This document shows positions 40,235 through 48,700 of a stretch of 64,000 bases of DNA, one piece after another. Under the pieces are notes generated by a model that saw only the letters and a list, made by a program, of their open reading frames with translations, ran no database searches and had not been told where the DNA came from. Source of the DNA: Oscillospiraceae bacterium (GTDB lineage: Bacteria > Bacillota > Clostridia > Oscillospirales > CAG-272); assembly GCA_015064205.1 (NCBI GenBank), contig SVSR01000001.1:155143-219142 (forward strand). Direction: 5' to 3'. The stretch's first letter is position 1. Every line of letters starts with the position of its first letter. The position numbers and the translations under genes were made by a program.

Positions 40235-40966
40235 TTATAAAACGCAGCTCAGGAAATCCTTTGTACGCTGATTTTTGGGATTGTTGAATATCTCTTCCGG
40301 CGTGCCCTCTTCGGCGATAACACCGTCTGCGATAAATACAACTCTGTCGGCAACGTCGCGCGCAAATCCCATTTCGTGAGTAACAACAACCATCGTCATT
40401 CCGGCATTTGCAAGCTCTCTCATAACAACCAGCACCTCGCCTACCATTTCAGGGTCAAGTGCACTTGTGGGCTCGTCAAAGAGCATGATATCGGGGTTCA
40501 TTGCAAGCGCACGTGCTATGGCAACACGCTGTTGCTGACCTCCGGACAGCTGATGCGGATACGCGTCAGCCTTATCTTCAAGACCAACACGCTTAAGCAG
40601 TTCCATCGCTTTCTTTTCTGCTTCATCGTTTGACATGATCTTCAGATCGGTTGGTGCAAGCATAATGTTTTTCTTGACCGTGAGGTGAGCGAAAAGATTG
40701 AAATTCTGGAACACCATGCCTATATTGCGGCGTACTTTATTAATGTCAACTTTTTTGTCTGTTATTTTAGTGCCGTCAATGTAGATTTCCCCGCCTGTCG
40801 GCTCCTCAAGACGGTTAAGACAACGCAAAAAAGTGGATTTTCCGCCGCCGGACGGACCGATCACACAAACAACCTCGCCCTCTTTTATCTCAATGTCGAT
40901 TCCTTTTAAAACTTCGAGGTGCTTGAAATTTTTTACTAAGTTTTTAACTGTTATTTTTGCGTTCAT
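40235..40966 (-). CDS. Polar amino acid ABC transporter, ATP-binding protein
   Basis: [71 protein letters not shown]. Confidence 0.95.
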   Translation of the reverse strand: MNAKITVKNLVKNFKHLEVLKGIDIEIKEGEVVCVIGPSGGGKSTFLRCLNRLEEPTGGEIYIDGTKITDKKVDINKVRRNIGMVFQNFNLFAHLTVKKNIMLAPTDLKIMSNDEAEKKAMELLKRVGLEDKADAYPHQLSGGQQQRVAIARALAMNPDIMLFDEPTSALDPEMVGEVLVVMRELANAGMTMVVVTHEMGFARDVADRVVFIADGVIAEEGTPEEIFNNPKNQRTKDFLSCVL

Positions 40967-41642
40967 AATTAAGTCTCTTTTCCACAAAGTTTGAGAGGAG
41001 CATAAGTATTGACGTTACGATAAGATAGAATATCGCAACAGTGAAGTAAGTGGCGAAAAACTCGTATGATGAGCCAACGTATACCTTGGCTTTGTTAACT
41101 ATTTCCGCCATACCTATTGCGGAAAGGATAGAAGTATCCTTAACTGTTATAATAAATTGGTTAACCATAGAGGGAATGGCAACCTTGAGCGCCTGAGGCA
41201 GTACCACCTTGAACATCGTGTGAACAGGTGTCATACCAAGGCTTCTTGCGGCTTCTGTCTGACCCTTGCTCACGGCACTAAGCCCGCCTCTGAATATTTC
41301 GGAAAGGTATGCGCCTGCATTAAGGCTGAGCGTTATGATACCTGCGGTTGTTGCTGTAAGCCTGAAGCCTGGATCGAAAAACTCCTGTATAAGCTGAGGC
41401 ATACCGAAATAAACGATAAATGCCTGAACTATCATAGGCGTGCCGCGTATTATCCATATGTAAAAGCCCGATATAAATCTGAATATCCAGAATTTCGATC
41501 TGCTGAGTAAACAGGATATAAATCCGATAACTACACCAAGCACGAGCGAAACTAGCGATATTACCACGGTAAGCCTGATTCCCTCAAATAAAAGAGGGAG
41601 CGCTTCACTTAAAACTCTTTCAAAATTCATATTACTTTCCAT
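40944..41642 (-). CDS. Polar amino acid ABC transporter, permease
   Basis: [55 protein letters not shown] (EAA motif). Confidence 0.93.
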   Translation of the reverse strand: MESNMNFERVLSEALPLLFEGIRLTVVISLVSLVLGVVIGFISCLLSRSKFWIFRFISGFYIWIIRGTPMIVQAFIVYFGMPQLIQEFFDPGFRLTATTAGIITLSLNAGAYLSEIFRGGLSAVSKGQTEAARSLGMTPVHTMFKVVLPQALKVAIPSMVNQFIITVKDTSILSAIGMAEIVNKAKVYVGSSYEFFATYFTVAIFYLIVTSILMLLSNFVEKRLNYERKNNS

Positions 41643-41677
41643 TCCGCTTATGCGGATACACTTATTTGTAAAAATCG

Positions 41678-41717
41678 TTCAGCATGGGTATTTTCCCATG
41701 CTGAATACTGTTTTTTT
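41678..41717 (-). terminator. Intercistronic hairpin between substrate-binding protein and permease genes
   Basis: Minus strand ttcagcatggg-aaaata-cccatgctgaa. Confidence 0.7.
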
Positions 41718-41725
41718 AGCTTTTA

Positions 41726-42487
41726 TCAATAGCCGTACTTAGCAAGTATTTCATCGTACTTGCCGTTTGCCTTGATGCTTGCAAGCCCTGCATTGAACTT
41801 TTCAATAAGTTCGGGATTTGTGCCCTTCTTAACTGCAAAACCGTAGTAACCGGGGTTGATAACTTCACCGATAGTGGTAAGCTCAAGGCTTTCTTCCTTG
41901 ATAGCCCAGCCTACAACAGAACGGTCTTCGATGCAGGCATCGTTTGTGCCGTTAATAACTGCTGTGTACATTGTGGGTGAATCTTCGTAGAATACAACAG
42001 TAAATCCGTATTCATTTGCCATGGACTGCGCATATTCAGCACCCTGTGTGCTTGTTTTTGCGGCAACAGTTTTGCCTGCGAGGTCTTCAAAAGAAGCGAT
42101 GTCGGAACCTGCTTTAACAACGAGGATCTGACCGTCTGCAAAATAGCCTTCTGAGAAATCGAATGTTTCTGCTCTCTTTTCTGTTATAGTCATACCTGCA
42201 ATCATTCCGTCAGCCTGACCTGACTGAACCGCACCCATAGAAGCGTCGAAGCCTTCGTTCTTAACTTCATAAGTGAAGCCCTGATCTGCGGCAACAGCAG
42301 CAAGGATATCCATATCAACGCCGATATATGCCTTTGTTTCTTCATCATAAAACTCGAAAGGCGGGAATGAGTTATCCGAGTAGATTATGTAGTCCACAGC
42401 GTCGCCGTCTTTTGAACAAGCGATCATGCAGGAAAATGCGCAAACAAGAACGAGCGCAAGTGCAAGGATTCTGAATGTTGTTTTCAT
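41726..42487 (-). CDS. Amino acid ABC transporter substrate-binding lipoprotein
   Basis: Lipobox CAFSCMIACSKDGD; FEFYDEETKAYIGVDMDILAAVAADQGFTYEVKNEGFDASMGAVQSGQADGMIAGMTITEKRAETFDFSEGYF. Start placed at 42487. Confidence 0.93.
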   Translation of the reverse strand: MKTTFRILALALVLVCAFSCMIACSKDGDAVDYIIYSDNSFPPFEFYDEETKAYIGVDMDILAAVAADQGFTYEVKNEGFDASMGAVQSGQADGMIAGMTITEKRAETFDFSEGYFADGQILVVKAGSDIASFEDLAGKTVAAKTSTQGAEYAQSMANEYGFTVVFYEDSPTMYTAVINGTNDACIEDRSVVGWAIKEESLELTTIGEVINPGYYGFAVKKGTNPELIEKFNAGLASIKANGKYDEILAKYGY

Positions 42488-42573
42488 TGTTATTTCCTCC
42501 GAATGAATAATTTTTATAAATACTTTCATAGTATATCATAAAAACACCCCTATGTCAACCGCCTTTATATCAA

Positions 42574-42612
42574 AAAATGCAGGATTTACCATAAATCCTG
42601 CATTTTTATTCC
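42574..42612 (-). terminator. Terminator downstream of the RluA-family gene
   Basis: Minus strand aaaaatgcaggattta-tggt-aaatcctgcattttttg. Confidence 0.8.
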
Positions 42613-42613
42613 T

Positions 42614-43264
42614 CTAAAACATATCCCATACACCTTTCGGTGGGCTTTTTTCAAAAAGCATCAGCTCATTTGTCTGCGGATGAGTAAAAGCGAGGCGATA
42701 TGACCAAAGTGCGATTGAGTTCCCTGCTTTCGCTCCGTATTTTCTGTCGCCGTAAAGCGGAGTTTTGCGGGAGGAGAACTGAACGCGTATCTGATGCGAT
42801 CTTCCGGTATGAAGACGGATTCTTACAAGAGAAAGAGTCAGAGTGTCTTTTTCTGCCGTTTTTATAACCTCATAATCTAAAGAAGCTTCGCGAACCCCCG
42901 AGCGCTTTCTTTGTACAACAAAAGATTTATTTTTCTTTGAGTCCTTAAACAAAAGATCCCTGTAAGTGCCAAAGTTTTTTTCAGGCTTTCCGATAACAAC
43001 GGCTAAGTAATGCTTGTCAAGTTTGCCTTTTTGTATCAGCTCTGACATTTTTGCGGCGGCATCCCTGCTTTTAGCGAATACCATAACGCCGCCAACGCCG
43101 AAATCAAGCCTGTGAAGAGGATAAGCTGTTGCATTTTGCCTGCTTTCCGCATAGTATTTGTCAAGGTGCGAGAGGATATCGTTTCCGTCGGGGCTTTTTT
43201 CTGAGAGCATAAGAGGTTCTTTTACGCAAACGGTTATATAATTATCGTCATAAAGTATTTCCAT
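42614..43264 (-). CDS. RluA family pseudouridine synthase
   Basis: YPLHRLDFGVGGVMVFAKSRDAA (catalytic HRLD), HTGRSHQIRVQFSSRKTPLYGDRKYG. Confidence 0.93.
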   Translation of the reverse strand: MEILYDDNYITVCVKEPLMLSEKSPDGNDILSHLDKYYAESRQNATAYPLHRLDFGVGGVMVFAKSRDAAAKMSELIQKGKLDKHYLAVVIGKPEKNFGTYRDLLFKDSKKNKSFVVQRKRSGVREASLDYEVIKTAEKDTLTLSLVRIRLHTGRSHQIRVQFSSRKTPLYGDRKYGAKAGNSIALWSYRLAFTHPQTNELMLFEKSPPKGVWDMF

Positions 43265-43299
43265 AATTTTTCCTGAAATTATATTTACATTCTGTGTGC

Positions 43300-43328
43300 T
43301 TGACTTATTTTCTGTTTTGTGTTAATAT
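43300..43328 (+). promoter_or_regulatory. Sigma-A-type promoter for the PqqD-like gene
   Basis: TTGACT (43300-43305) - 17 nt - TAATAT (43323-43328). Confidence 0.65.
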
Positions 43329-43360
43329 AACTTTGTTATATAACATGGAGGTGAACTCTT

Positions 43361-43624
43361 GTGAAAATAAAAAACGTATTTGTAAAACGCGAGGTTGCAG
43401 GCAACAATGTTGTTGTTGCAATAGGCGAGGCGGCCGAAAAATTCAACGGTATGATGAAGCTTAACGATACGGGAAGCTTTATCTGGTCAAAGCTTGAAGA
43501 GGGCCTCGACAGAGATGATGTTGTCAAAAGCGTTGTTGAAGCTTACGACGTTGATGAAGCAACCGCCTCAAAGGGTGTAGATTCTTTTATTGCCGAGCTT
43601 GAAAAAATCGGCTGCATCGAATAA
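43361..43624 (+). CDS. PqqD family protein (stand-alone, GTG start)
   Basis: MMKLNDTGSFIWSKLEEGLDRDDVVKSVVEAYDVDEATASKGVDSFIAELEKIGCIE is typical PqqD fold sequence; RBS tggaggtga. Confidence 0.85.
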   Translation: MKIKNVFVKREVAGNNVVVAIGEAAEKFNGMMKLNDTGSFIWSKLEEGLDRDDVVKSVVEAYDVDEATASKGVDSFIAELEKIGCIE

Positions 43625-43635
43625 TATAATTAAAA

Positions 43636-43674
43636 AGTATGCCGCGCTCTATGGCGCGGCATACGCTTTTTTCA
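43636..43674. terminator. Bidirectional terminator
   Basis: aagtatgccgcgc-tctatg-gcgcggcatacgcttttttc. Confidence 0.8.
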
Positions 43675-44580
43675 GAGCGAATCAATATATCTGCAGGCAT
43701 TAACGGCGGCAATGGCACCGTCGCCCGTTGCAGTGGTTATCTGGCGGACCGCCTTTGTACGGCAGTCTCCGGCAACGAATATGCCCGGAGTTTTCAATTT
43801 TAGGCTTTCATCGGAAACGATATATCCGTATTTGTCAAGCTCACATATATTTTCAAACGGCTTGTTTTCGGGAGCCTGACCGATTGCAACGAAAACCGTG
43901 TCGGCAACAATCTCGGTCTTTTTGTCTGTTACTGTATTCTTTATTATGAGTGACTCAAGCTTGTCTTTTCCGACAAGCTCGCAAACTGTATGATTTAAGA
44001 TGATTTTTACGTTATCTTTTTTCTCGAGAATATCTGCAAGGCGCTTTTCGCCTGTGAGTGTGCTGAGATTTTGTATGATAGTTACGCTTTCGCAAATGTC
44101 GGAGAGCATTACGGCTTCCTGAAGCGCCGTGTTTCCGCCTCCGACAACGGCAACCTTCTGACCCTTGCAGAATGCGCCGTCGCAGACTGCGCAGTATGAT
44201 ACACCGTTGCCCACAAGCTCGTTTTCGCCCTCAAGTCCAAGCTGCCTGTGCTTGCTTCCTGCGGCGATTATAACTGCCTTAGACTCAAACTCCTTGCCGC
44301 TTTTGCACTTCACCTTTATATTATCACCGGGAGTAACTGATACTACCTTTTCAAGCTCTATTTCACCGCCAAGCGAAATTGTCTGATCAATGAGCTTATC
44401 TGCAAATTCAGTTCCGCTCATTTCCTTGAATCCGGGATAGTTTTCAACCTTTGGCGAATGTGTTATCTGACCGCCGAAGGTCTCTTTTTCTATAATGAGA
44501 ACGCTCTTGCCGAAGCGGAGCGCGTATATTGCCGCAGTCAGTCCCGCCGGGCCTGCGCCGATTACGATTATATCATGCAT
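43672..44580 (-). CDS. trxB: Thioredoxin-disulfide reductase
   Basis: VIGAGPAGLTAAIYALRFGKSVLIIEKE, SYCAVCDGAFCKGQKVAVVGGGNTALQEA (CAVC), GIFVAGDCRTKAVRQITTATGDGAIAA. Confidence 0.93.
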   Translation of the reverse strand: MHDIIVIGAGPAGLTAAIYALRFGKSVLIIEKETFGGQITHSPKVENYPGFKEMSGTEFADKLIDQTISLGGEIELEKVVSVTPGDNIKVKCKSGKEFESKAVIIAAGSKHRQLGLEGENELVGNGVSYCAVCDGAFCKGQKVAVVGGGNTALQEAVMLSDICESVTIIQNLSTLTGEKRLADILEKKDNVKIILNHTVCELVGKDKLESLIIKNTVTDKKTEIVADTVFVAIGQAPENKPFENICELDKYGYIVSDESLKLKTPGIFVAGDCRTKAVRQITTATGDGAIAAVNACRYIDSL

Positions 44581-44605
44581 GGGTCTTTTCCTTTCATATA
44601 CCTAA

Positions 44606-44640
44606 ATAAAAGCGGGACGGCTTAAGTCCCGCTTTTATCA
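44606..44640 (-). terminator. Hairpin between nrdD and trxB
   Basis: Minus strand aaaagcgggact-taagcc-gtcccgctttta. Confidence 0.75.
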
Positions 44641-44656
44641 TTTTGTATTAAAGCAA

Positions 44657-47041
44657 TTAAGCGTTGAATTCTTCAGCAAACTTGATTATGTTTGAAAGAT
44701 TTACGATCTTTTCTGCATCGTTGCCCTGTACTAAAACGAGAGTGGGGGCGGTGCGGATACCGTACTTTTCGGTGCTTGCTATATCTTCATCTGCATATAC
44801 GGTAGTATAGGGAACGCCTGCTTTGTCGAGATAAGTTTTAGCTACCTTGCAGTTGGGGCATACCTTGTTGGCAAAGAGGATGATGGAATCTGCTTTTGCA
44901 TTTGCAGAAACAACCGTTTCGGGAATCTCTTTTCCTGCTATGATGTTTTCACCCTTCTTAGCCATAGAGCTTGCCGCATTGTAAACAACTCTGTGCTTGA
45001 ATTCCTGGCTCTTACCGTCGTTCCAGTTCTGAACGGGGCGGTAGTAACCTGTGATACGGCTGTAAACTTCTGTTTTTGAACCGCACTCGGGGCACTCGTA
45101 TACTTCGCCGCTGATATATCCGTGATTCTTACATACGGAATATGTGGGCGAGAGTGTGTAATAAGGAAGCTTGTAGTTTTCAGCTATCTTCTTAACGAGA
45201 GCCGCTGCGCTCTTCCAGTCGGGAAGCTTTTCACCGAGGAATGCGTGGAATACTGTACCTGATGTGTAAAGTGTCTGGATCTCGTCTTGAATATCAAGAG
45301 CTGCGAAGATATCGTCGGTATAGCCAACGGGGAGATGAGATGAGTTTGTGTAGTAAGGTGTTTCGTCTGCGCTCTTTGCAGCAGTCTTGAGTCCCGGGAA
45401 TCTCTTTACGTCGTGCTTTGCAAGACGGAAGGAAGTTGATTCAGCAGGAGTTGCTTCAAGGTTGTAAAGGTCGCCGTACTGCTCCTGATAGTCGGAAAGT
45501 CTCTCGCGCATGTGGTTGAGAACTTCCTTTGTAAATTCCTGAGTTTCGGGGTCTGTCATATCCTTGCCGAGCCACTTTGCGTTAAGACCAACCTCGTTCA
45601 TACCGACAAGGCCGATAGTTGAGAAGTGGTTAGCAAACGTGCCGAGGTATCTCTTTGTGTACGGATAAAGACCTTCGTCAAGAAGCTTTGAGATAACGTT
45701 TCTCTTTATCTTGAGCGAACGGGCTGAAATATCCATCATGTGGTCAAGGCGCTTATAGAAGTCTGCCTTGTCTTCGGCAAGATATGCGATACGCGGCATG
45801 TTTATCGTTACAACGCCAACGGAACCTGTGCTCTCGCCGCTTCCGAAGAAGCCGCCCGACTTCTTACGAAGCTCTCTGAGGTCGAGGCGCAGACGGCAGC
45901 ACATACTGCGGATGTCGCTGGGCTCCATGTCGCTGTTGATGTAGTTTGAGAAATAAGGAGTACCGTACTTTGAGGTCATTTCAAAGAGAAGCTTGTTGTT
46001 CTCGGTTTCAGACCAGTCGAAATCACGTGTAATAGAATATGTGGGGATAGGATACTGGAAGCCGCGGCCGTTAGCGTCACCCTCGATCATCGTTTCGATG
46101 AACGCGCGGTTTACAAGGTCCATTTCGGCCTTACAATCCTTGTATTTGAAGTCCATTTCCTTGCCGCCTACGATTGCAGGAAGCTCAGCTAAGTCATTAG
46201 GTACCGTCCAGTCGAGCGTGATGTTCGAGAAGGGAGCCTGAGTACCCCATCTTGACGGAGTGTTAACGCCGTAAATGAAGGATTCTATGCACTTCTTAAC
46301 CTGATCGTAGCTTAAATTGTCAACCTTAACGAAAGGAGCAAGATAAGTATCGAATGAAGAGAACGCCTGAGCGCCAGCCCATTCATTCTGCATGATACCT
46401 AAAAAGTTTACCATCTGGTTGCAGAGCGTTGCAAGATGCTTTGCAGGAGCAGAGGTGATCTTGCCTGTAACGCCGCCAAGACCTTCCTTGATAAGCTGCT
46501 TGAGCGACCAGCCTGCGCAGTAACCTGTAAGCATGGAGAGGTCGTGCAGGTGGATGTCAGCATTTCTGTGAGCATTAGCTATCTCGTCGTCATATATCTC
46601 GGAGAGCCAGTAGTTAGCTGTGATGGCGCCCGAGTTTGAAAGAATAAGACCGCCGACAGAGTAGGTAACTGTGGAGTTTTCCTTAACTCTCCAGTCGTTG
46701 TCCTTAACGTAGTCGTCAACTATCTTCTTATAGTCAAGGATAGTGGACTTCATGTTACGGAGTTTTTCGCGCTGCTTTCTGTAAAGGATGTAGGCCTTTG
46801 CAACTTCTGCATATCCTGCCTTTACAAGAACAGATTCAACGCTGTCCTGAATATCCTCAACGGCAACGAGACCTTCCTTTACCTTGGGGGCAAATTCAGC
46901 GGTAACCTTGAGTGCGAGAAAATCTATTATGCTGGGATGGAATTCGACTTCCTGTGCTTCAAAAGCGTGGGTAATTGCATCGGAAATTTTCGAAAGGTTG
47001 AAGTCGATAACCTTTCCGTCTCTTTTTAATACCTGATACAT
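44657..47041 (-). CDS. nrdD: Anaerobic ribonucleoside-triphosphate reductase with C-terminal redoxin domain
   Basis: ATP-cone MYQVLKRDGKVIDFNLSKI; NADIHLHDLSMLTGYCAGWSLKQLI; SMCCRLRLDLREL; Zn-site CKNHGYISGEVYECPECGSKTEVYSRITGYYRPVQNWNDGK; C-terminal DSIILFANKVCPNCKVAKTYLDKAGVPYTTVYADED..RTAPTLVLVQ. Confidence 0.95.
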   Translation of the reverse strand: MYQVLKRDGKVIDFNLSKISDAITHAFEAQEVEFHPSIIDFLALKVTAEFAPKVKEGLVAVEDIQDSVESVLVKAGYAEVAKAYILYRKQREKLRNMKSTILDYKKIVDDYVKDNDWRVKENSTVTYSVGGLILSNSGAITANYWLSEIYDDEIANAHRNADIHLHDLSMLTGYCAGWSLKQLIKEGLGGVTGKITSAPAKHLATLCNQMVNFLGIMQNEWAGAQAFSSFDTYLAPFVKVDNLSYDQVKKCIESFIYGVNTPSRWGTQAPFSNITLDWTVPNDLAELPAIVGGKEMDFKYKDCKAEMDLVNRAFIETMIEGDANGRGFQYPIPTYSITRDFDWSETENNKLLFEMTSKYGTPYFSNYINSDMEPSDIRSMCCRLRLDLRELRKKSGGFFGSGESTGSVGVVTINMPRIAYLAEDKADFYKRLDHMMDISARSLKIKRNVISKLLDEGLYPYTKRYLGTFANHFSTIGLVGMNEVGLNAKWLGKDMTDPETQEFTKEVLNHMRERLSDYQEQYGDLYNLEATPAESTSFRLAKHDVKRFPGLKTAAKSADETPYYTNSSHLPVGYTDDIFAALDIQDEIQTLYTSGTVFHAFLGEKLPDWKSAAALVKKIAENYKLPYYTLSPTYSVCKNHGYISGEVYECPECGSKTEVYSRITGYYRPVQNWNDGKSQEFKHRVVYNAASSMAKKGENIIAGKEIPETVVSANAKADSIILFANKVCPNCKVAKTYLDKAGVPYTTVYADEDIASTEKYGIRTAPTLVLVQGNDAEKIVNLSNIIKFAEEFNA

Positions 47042-47069
47042 TTTATATCTCCTTAAAATAATTTACTTT

Positions 47070-47759
47070 TTATGTGTCTATATCGCGAAGCCTTGCGTCG
47101 GGGATATACTTTTTAACAATAGAAAGAAACCTCTTCATATCTCCCTCTGTTGCGGCTGAATTTCCGGTACTTAAAATGTCGCCCGAATCCTTGAAGGACT
47201 GCAGATAATATTTCTTCGCACCCGAGATCCAATTTCCTATCTCGTGAAAATCTTTGTCTGTGTGAAGCTCTGCAGTAACCGTTGTGCGAAACTCAAAGTC
47301 GATATTACCTTGCATGAGAATATCAACGCTTTTGCGCACCCGGTCAAGCATATCACTGCAACCGCACGTGAGCGCGTATTTATCAGGCGAATTTTTTATA
47401 TCCATAGCAACGTAGTCAATAAGCCCGTCGTCTATAAGACTTTTCAGTACTTCAGGATTTGAGCCGTTTGTGTCAAGCTTGACACAAAGGCCAAGCTCCT
47501 TTATTCTTTTGATAAATTCTCTTATGTCAGAATTTATCGTTGGCTCGCCGCCCGATACGCAAACGCCGTCGAGTATTTTGCGTCTTGAATTCAGAAATTC
47601 AAAGAAGTCTTCCTCGCTCATAAGCTCATCGCCCTCAATAACGAGAGAGGCGTTATGGCAAAAAGGACATCTGAAATTGCAGTGCGGTGTGAACACCGTG
47701 CAGGCAACCTTGGTGGGATAGTCAAGAAGCGTGAGCTTCATGAGACCGCCTATCTTCAT
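47070..47759 (-). CDS. nrdG: Anaerobic RNR activating protein (radical SAM)
   Basis: CTVFTPHCNFRCPFCHNASLV (CxxxCxxC), VCVSGGEPTINSDIREFIKRIKELGLCVKLDTNGSNPE. Confidence 0.92.
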   Translation of the reverse strand: MKIGGLMKLTLLDYPTKVACTVFTPHCNFRCPFCHNASLVIEGDELMSEEDFFEFLNSRRKILDGVCVSGGEPTINSDIREFIKRIKELGLCVKLDTNGSNPEVLKSLIDDGLIDYVAMDIKNSPDKYALTCGCSDMLDRVRKSVDILMQGNIDFEFRTTVTAELHTDKDFHEIGNWISGAKKYYLQSFKDSGDILSTGNSAATEGDMKRFLSIVKKYIPDARLRDIDT

Positions 47760-47796
47760 AAATGTGTCTCCGTATTTGTATTGTGCTTTTTCAAAG

Positions 47797-47812
47797 ACAC
47801 GATATTTTGTGT
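47797..47812 (-). promoter_or_regulatory. NrdR box 1 (nrdG-nrdD)
   Basis: acacgatattttgtgt, close match to acaCwAtATaTwGtgt, 31 nt start-to-start from box 2. Confidence 0.8.
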
Positions 47813-47822
47813 CTGCGAGACT

Positions 47823-47851
47823 ATTTTACACTATATCTTGTGTTTTGTCAA
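47823..47851 (-). promoter_or_regulatory. nrdG-nrdD promoter
   Basis: Minus strand TTGACA (47846-47851) - 17 nt - TAAAAT (47823-47828). Confidence 0.85.
47828..47843 (-). promoter_or_regulatory. NrdR box 2, inside the promoter spacer
   Basis: acactatatcttgtgt, full match to ACACWATATNTWGTGT. Confidence 0.88.
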
Positions 47852-48037
47852 TAGAATTTTTCTATTTTGACACAATTTGTTAGATATGCATAAACGCAGA
47901 TTTTGAGACTTTGGAAAAGCCTTGTAAAATGGGGATTTCTGCTTTTATAAGAAAAAATCATTTGTATATTTTTCATAATAAAGTGCCCGTTAAGGTAAAT
48001 TATGGGGCAGAAGGATCTGTTAAAAAACAAAGCCTGA

Positions 48038-48053
48038 ACACAACATATAGTGT
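48038..48053. promoter_or_regulatory. Third NrdR-like box, upstream of the divergent gene
   Basis: acacaacatatagtgt; reverse complement acactatatgttgtgt matches ACACWATATNTWGTGT at every specified position. Confidence 0.65.
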
Positions 48054-48080
48054 GTTTATTCTGTTTTTTATTATCTGCTA

Positions 48081-48109
48081 TTGAAAAGAAACAATGCTTG
48101 TGCTATTAT
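48081..48109 (+). promoter_or_regulatory. Promoter for the C_GCAxxG_C_C gene
   Basis: TTGAAA (48081-48086) - 17 nt - TATTAT (48104-48109). Confidence 0.65.
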
Positions 48110-48144
48110 AAATATATAAATGTAAAAAAGAGAGGGAAACTATA

Positions 48145-48600
48145 ATGATAAATCACACAGAGAGAGCACGCGAGCTGTTTGAGAGCGGATACAACTGTGC
48201 TCAGGCAGTCTTTGGCGCATATACTGACCTTACAGGCCTTGATATAGACACAGCCGCAAAAATAGCATCATCTTTTGGCGGAGGTATGGGCAGAATGAGG
48301 GAAGTCTGCGGAGCTGTCAGCGGAATGTTTTTAGTGCTCGGATACGTGTACGGTTACAATGATCCATGTAACAGTGAAGTCAAAATGGAACACTATAAAA
48401 GGGTGCAAAAGCTTGCAGAGGACTTTAAGGCGATACATACAAGCATCATATGCCGTGAGCTTTTAGATGAAAAAAAGGGAGAGGCAGGTTATGTTCCTGC
48501 AGACAGAACTCCCGAGTATTATGCGTCTCGTCCTTGTACGAGAATATGTATGGATGCTGCAGCGGTGCTTGATAAGTTTATTGAAGAAAATCCCGTGTGA
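48145..48600 (+). CDS. C_GCAxxG_C_C family putative redox protein
   Basis: ESGYNCAQAVFGAYTDLTGLD..SFGGGMGRMREVCGAVSGMFLVLGYVYGY..CRELL..CTRICMDAAAVLDKFI. Confidence 0.88.
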   Translation: MINHTERARELFESGYNCAQAVFGAYTDLTGLDIDTAAKIASSFGGGMGRMREVCGAVSGMFLVLGYVYGYNDPCNSEVKMEHYKRVQKLAEDFKAIHTSIICRELLDEKKGEAGYVPADRTPEYYASRPCTRICMDAAAVLDKFIEENPV

Positions 48601-48602
48601 AT

Positions 48603-48640
48603 AAAAAGCCCGAAACTTTCGGGCTTTTTATTTTTTTGCT
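48603..48640 (+). terminator. Rho-independent terminator
   Basis: aaaaagcccgaaa-ctttcgggctttttattttttt. Confidence 0.8.
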
Positions 48641-48700
48641 GAATTTTCACCTTTAGCAGAAGAAATACTAAAAAGGATAATAATTCACAAGGGGATTTGT

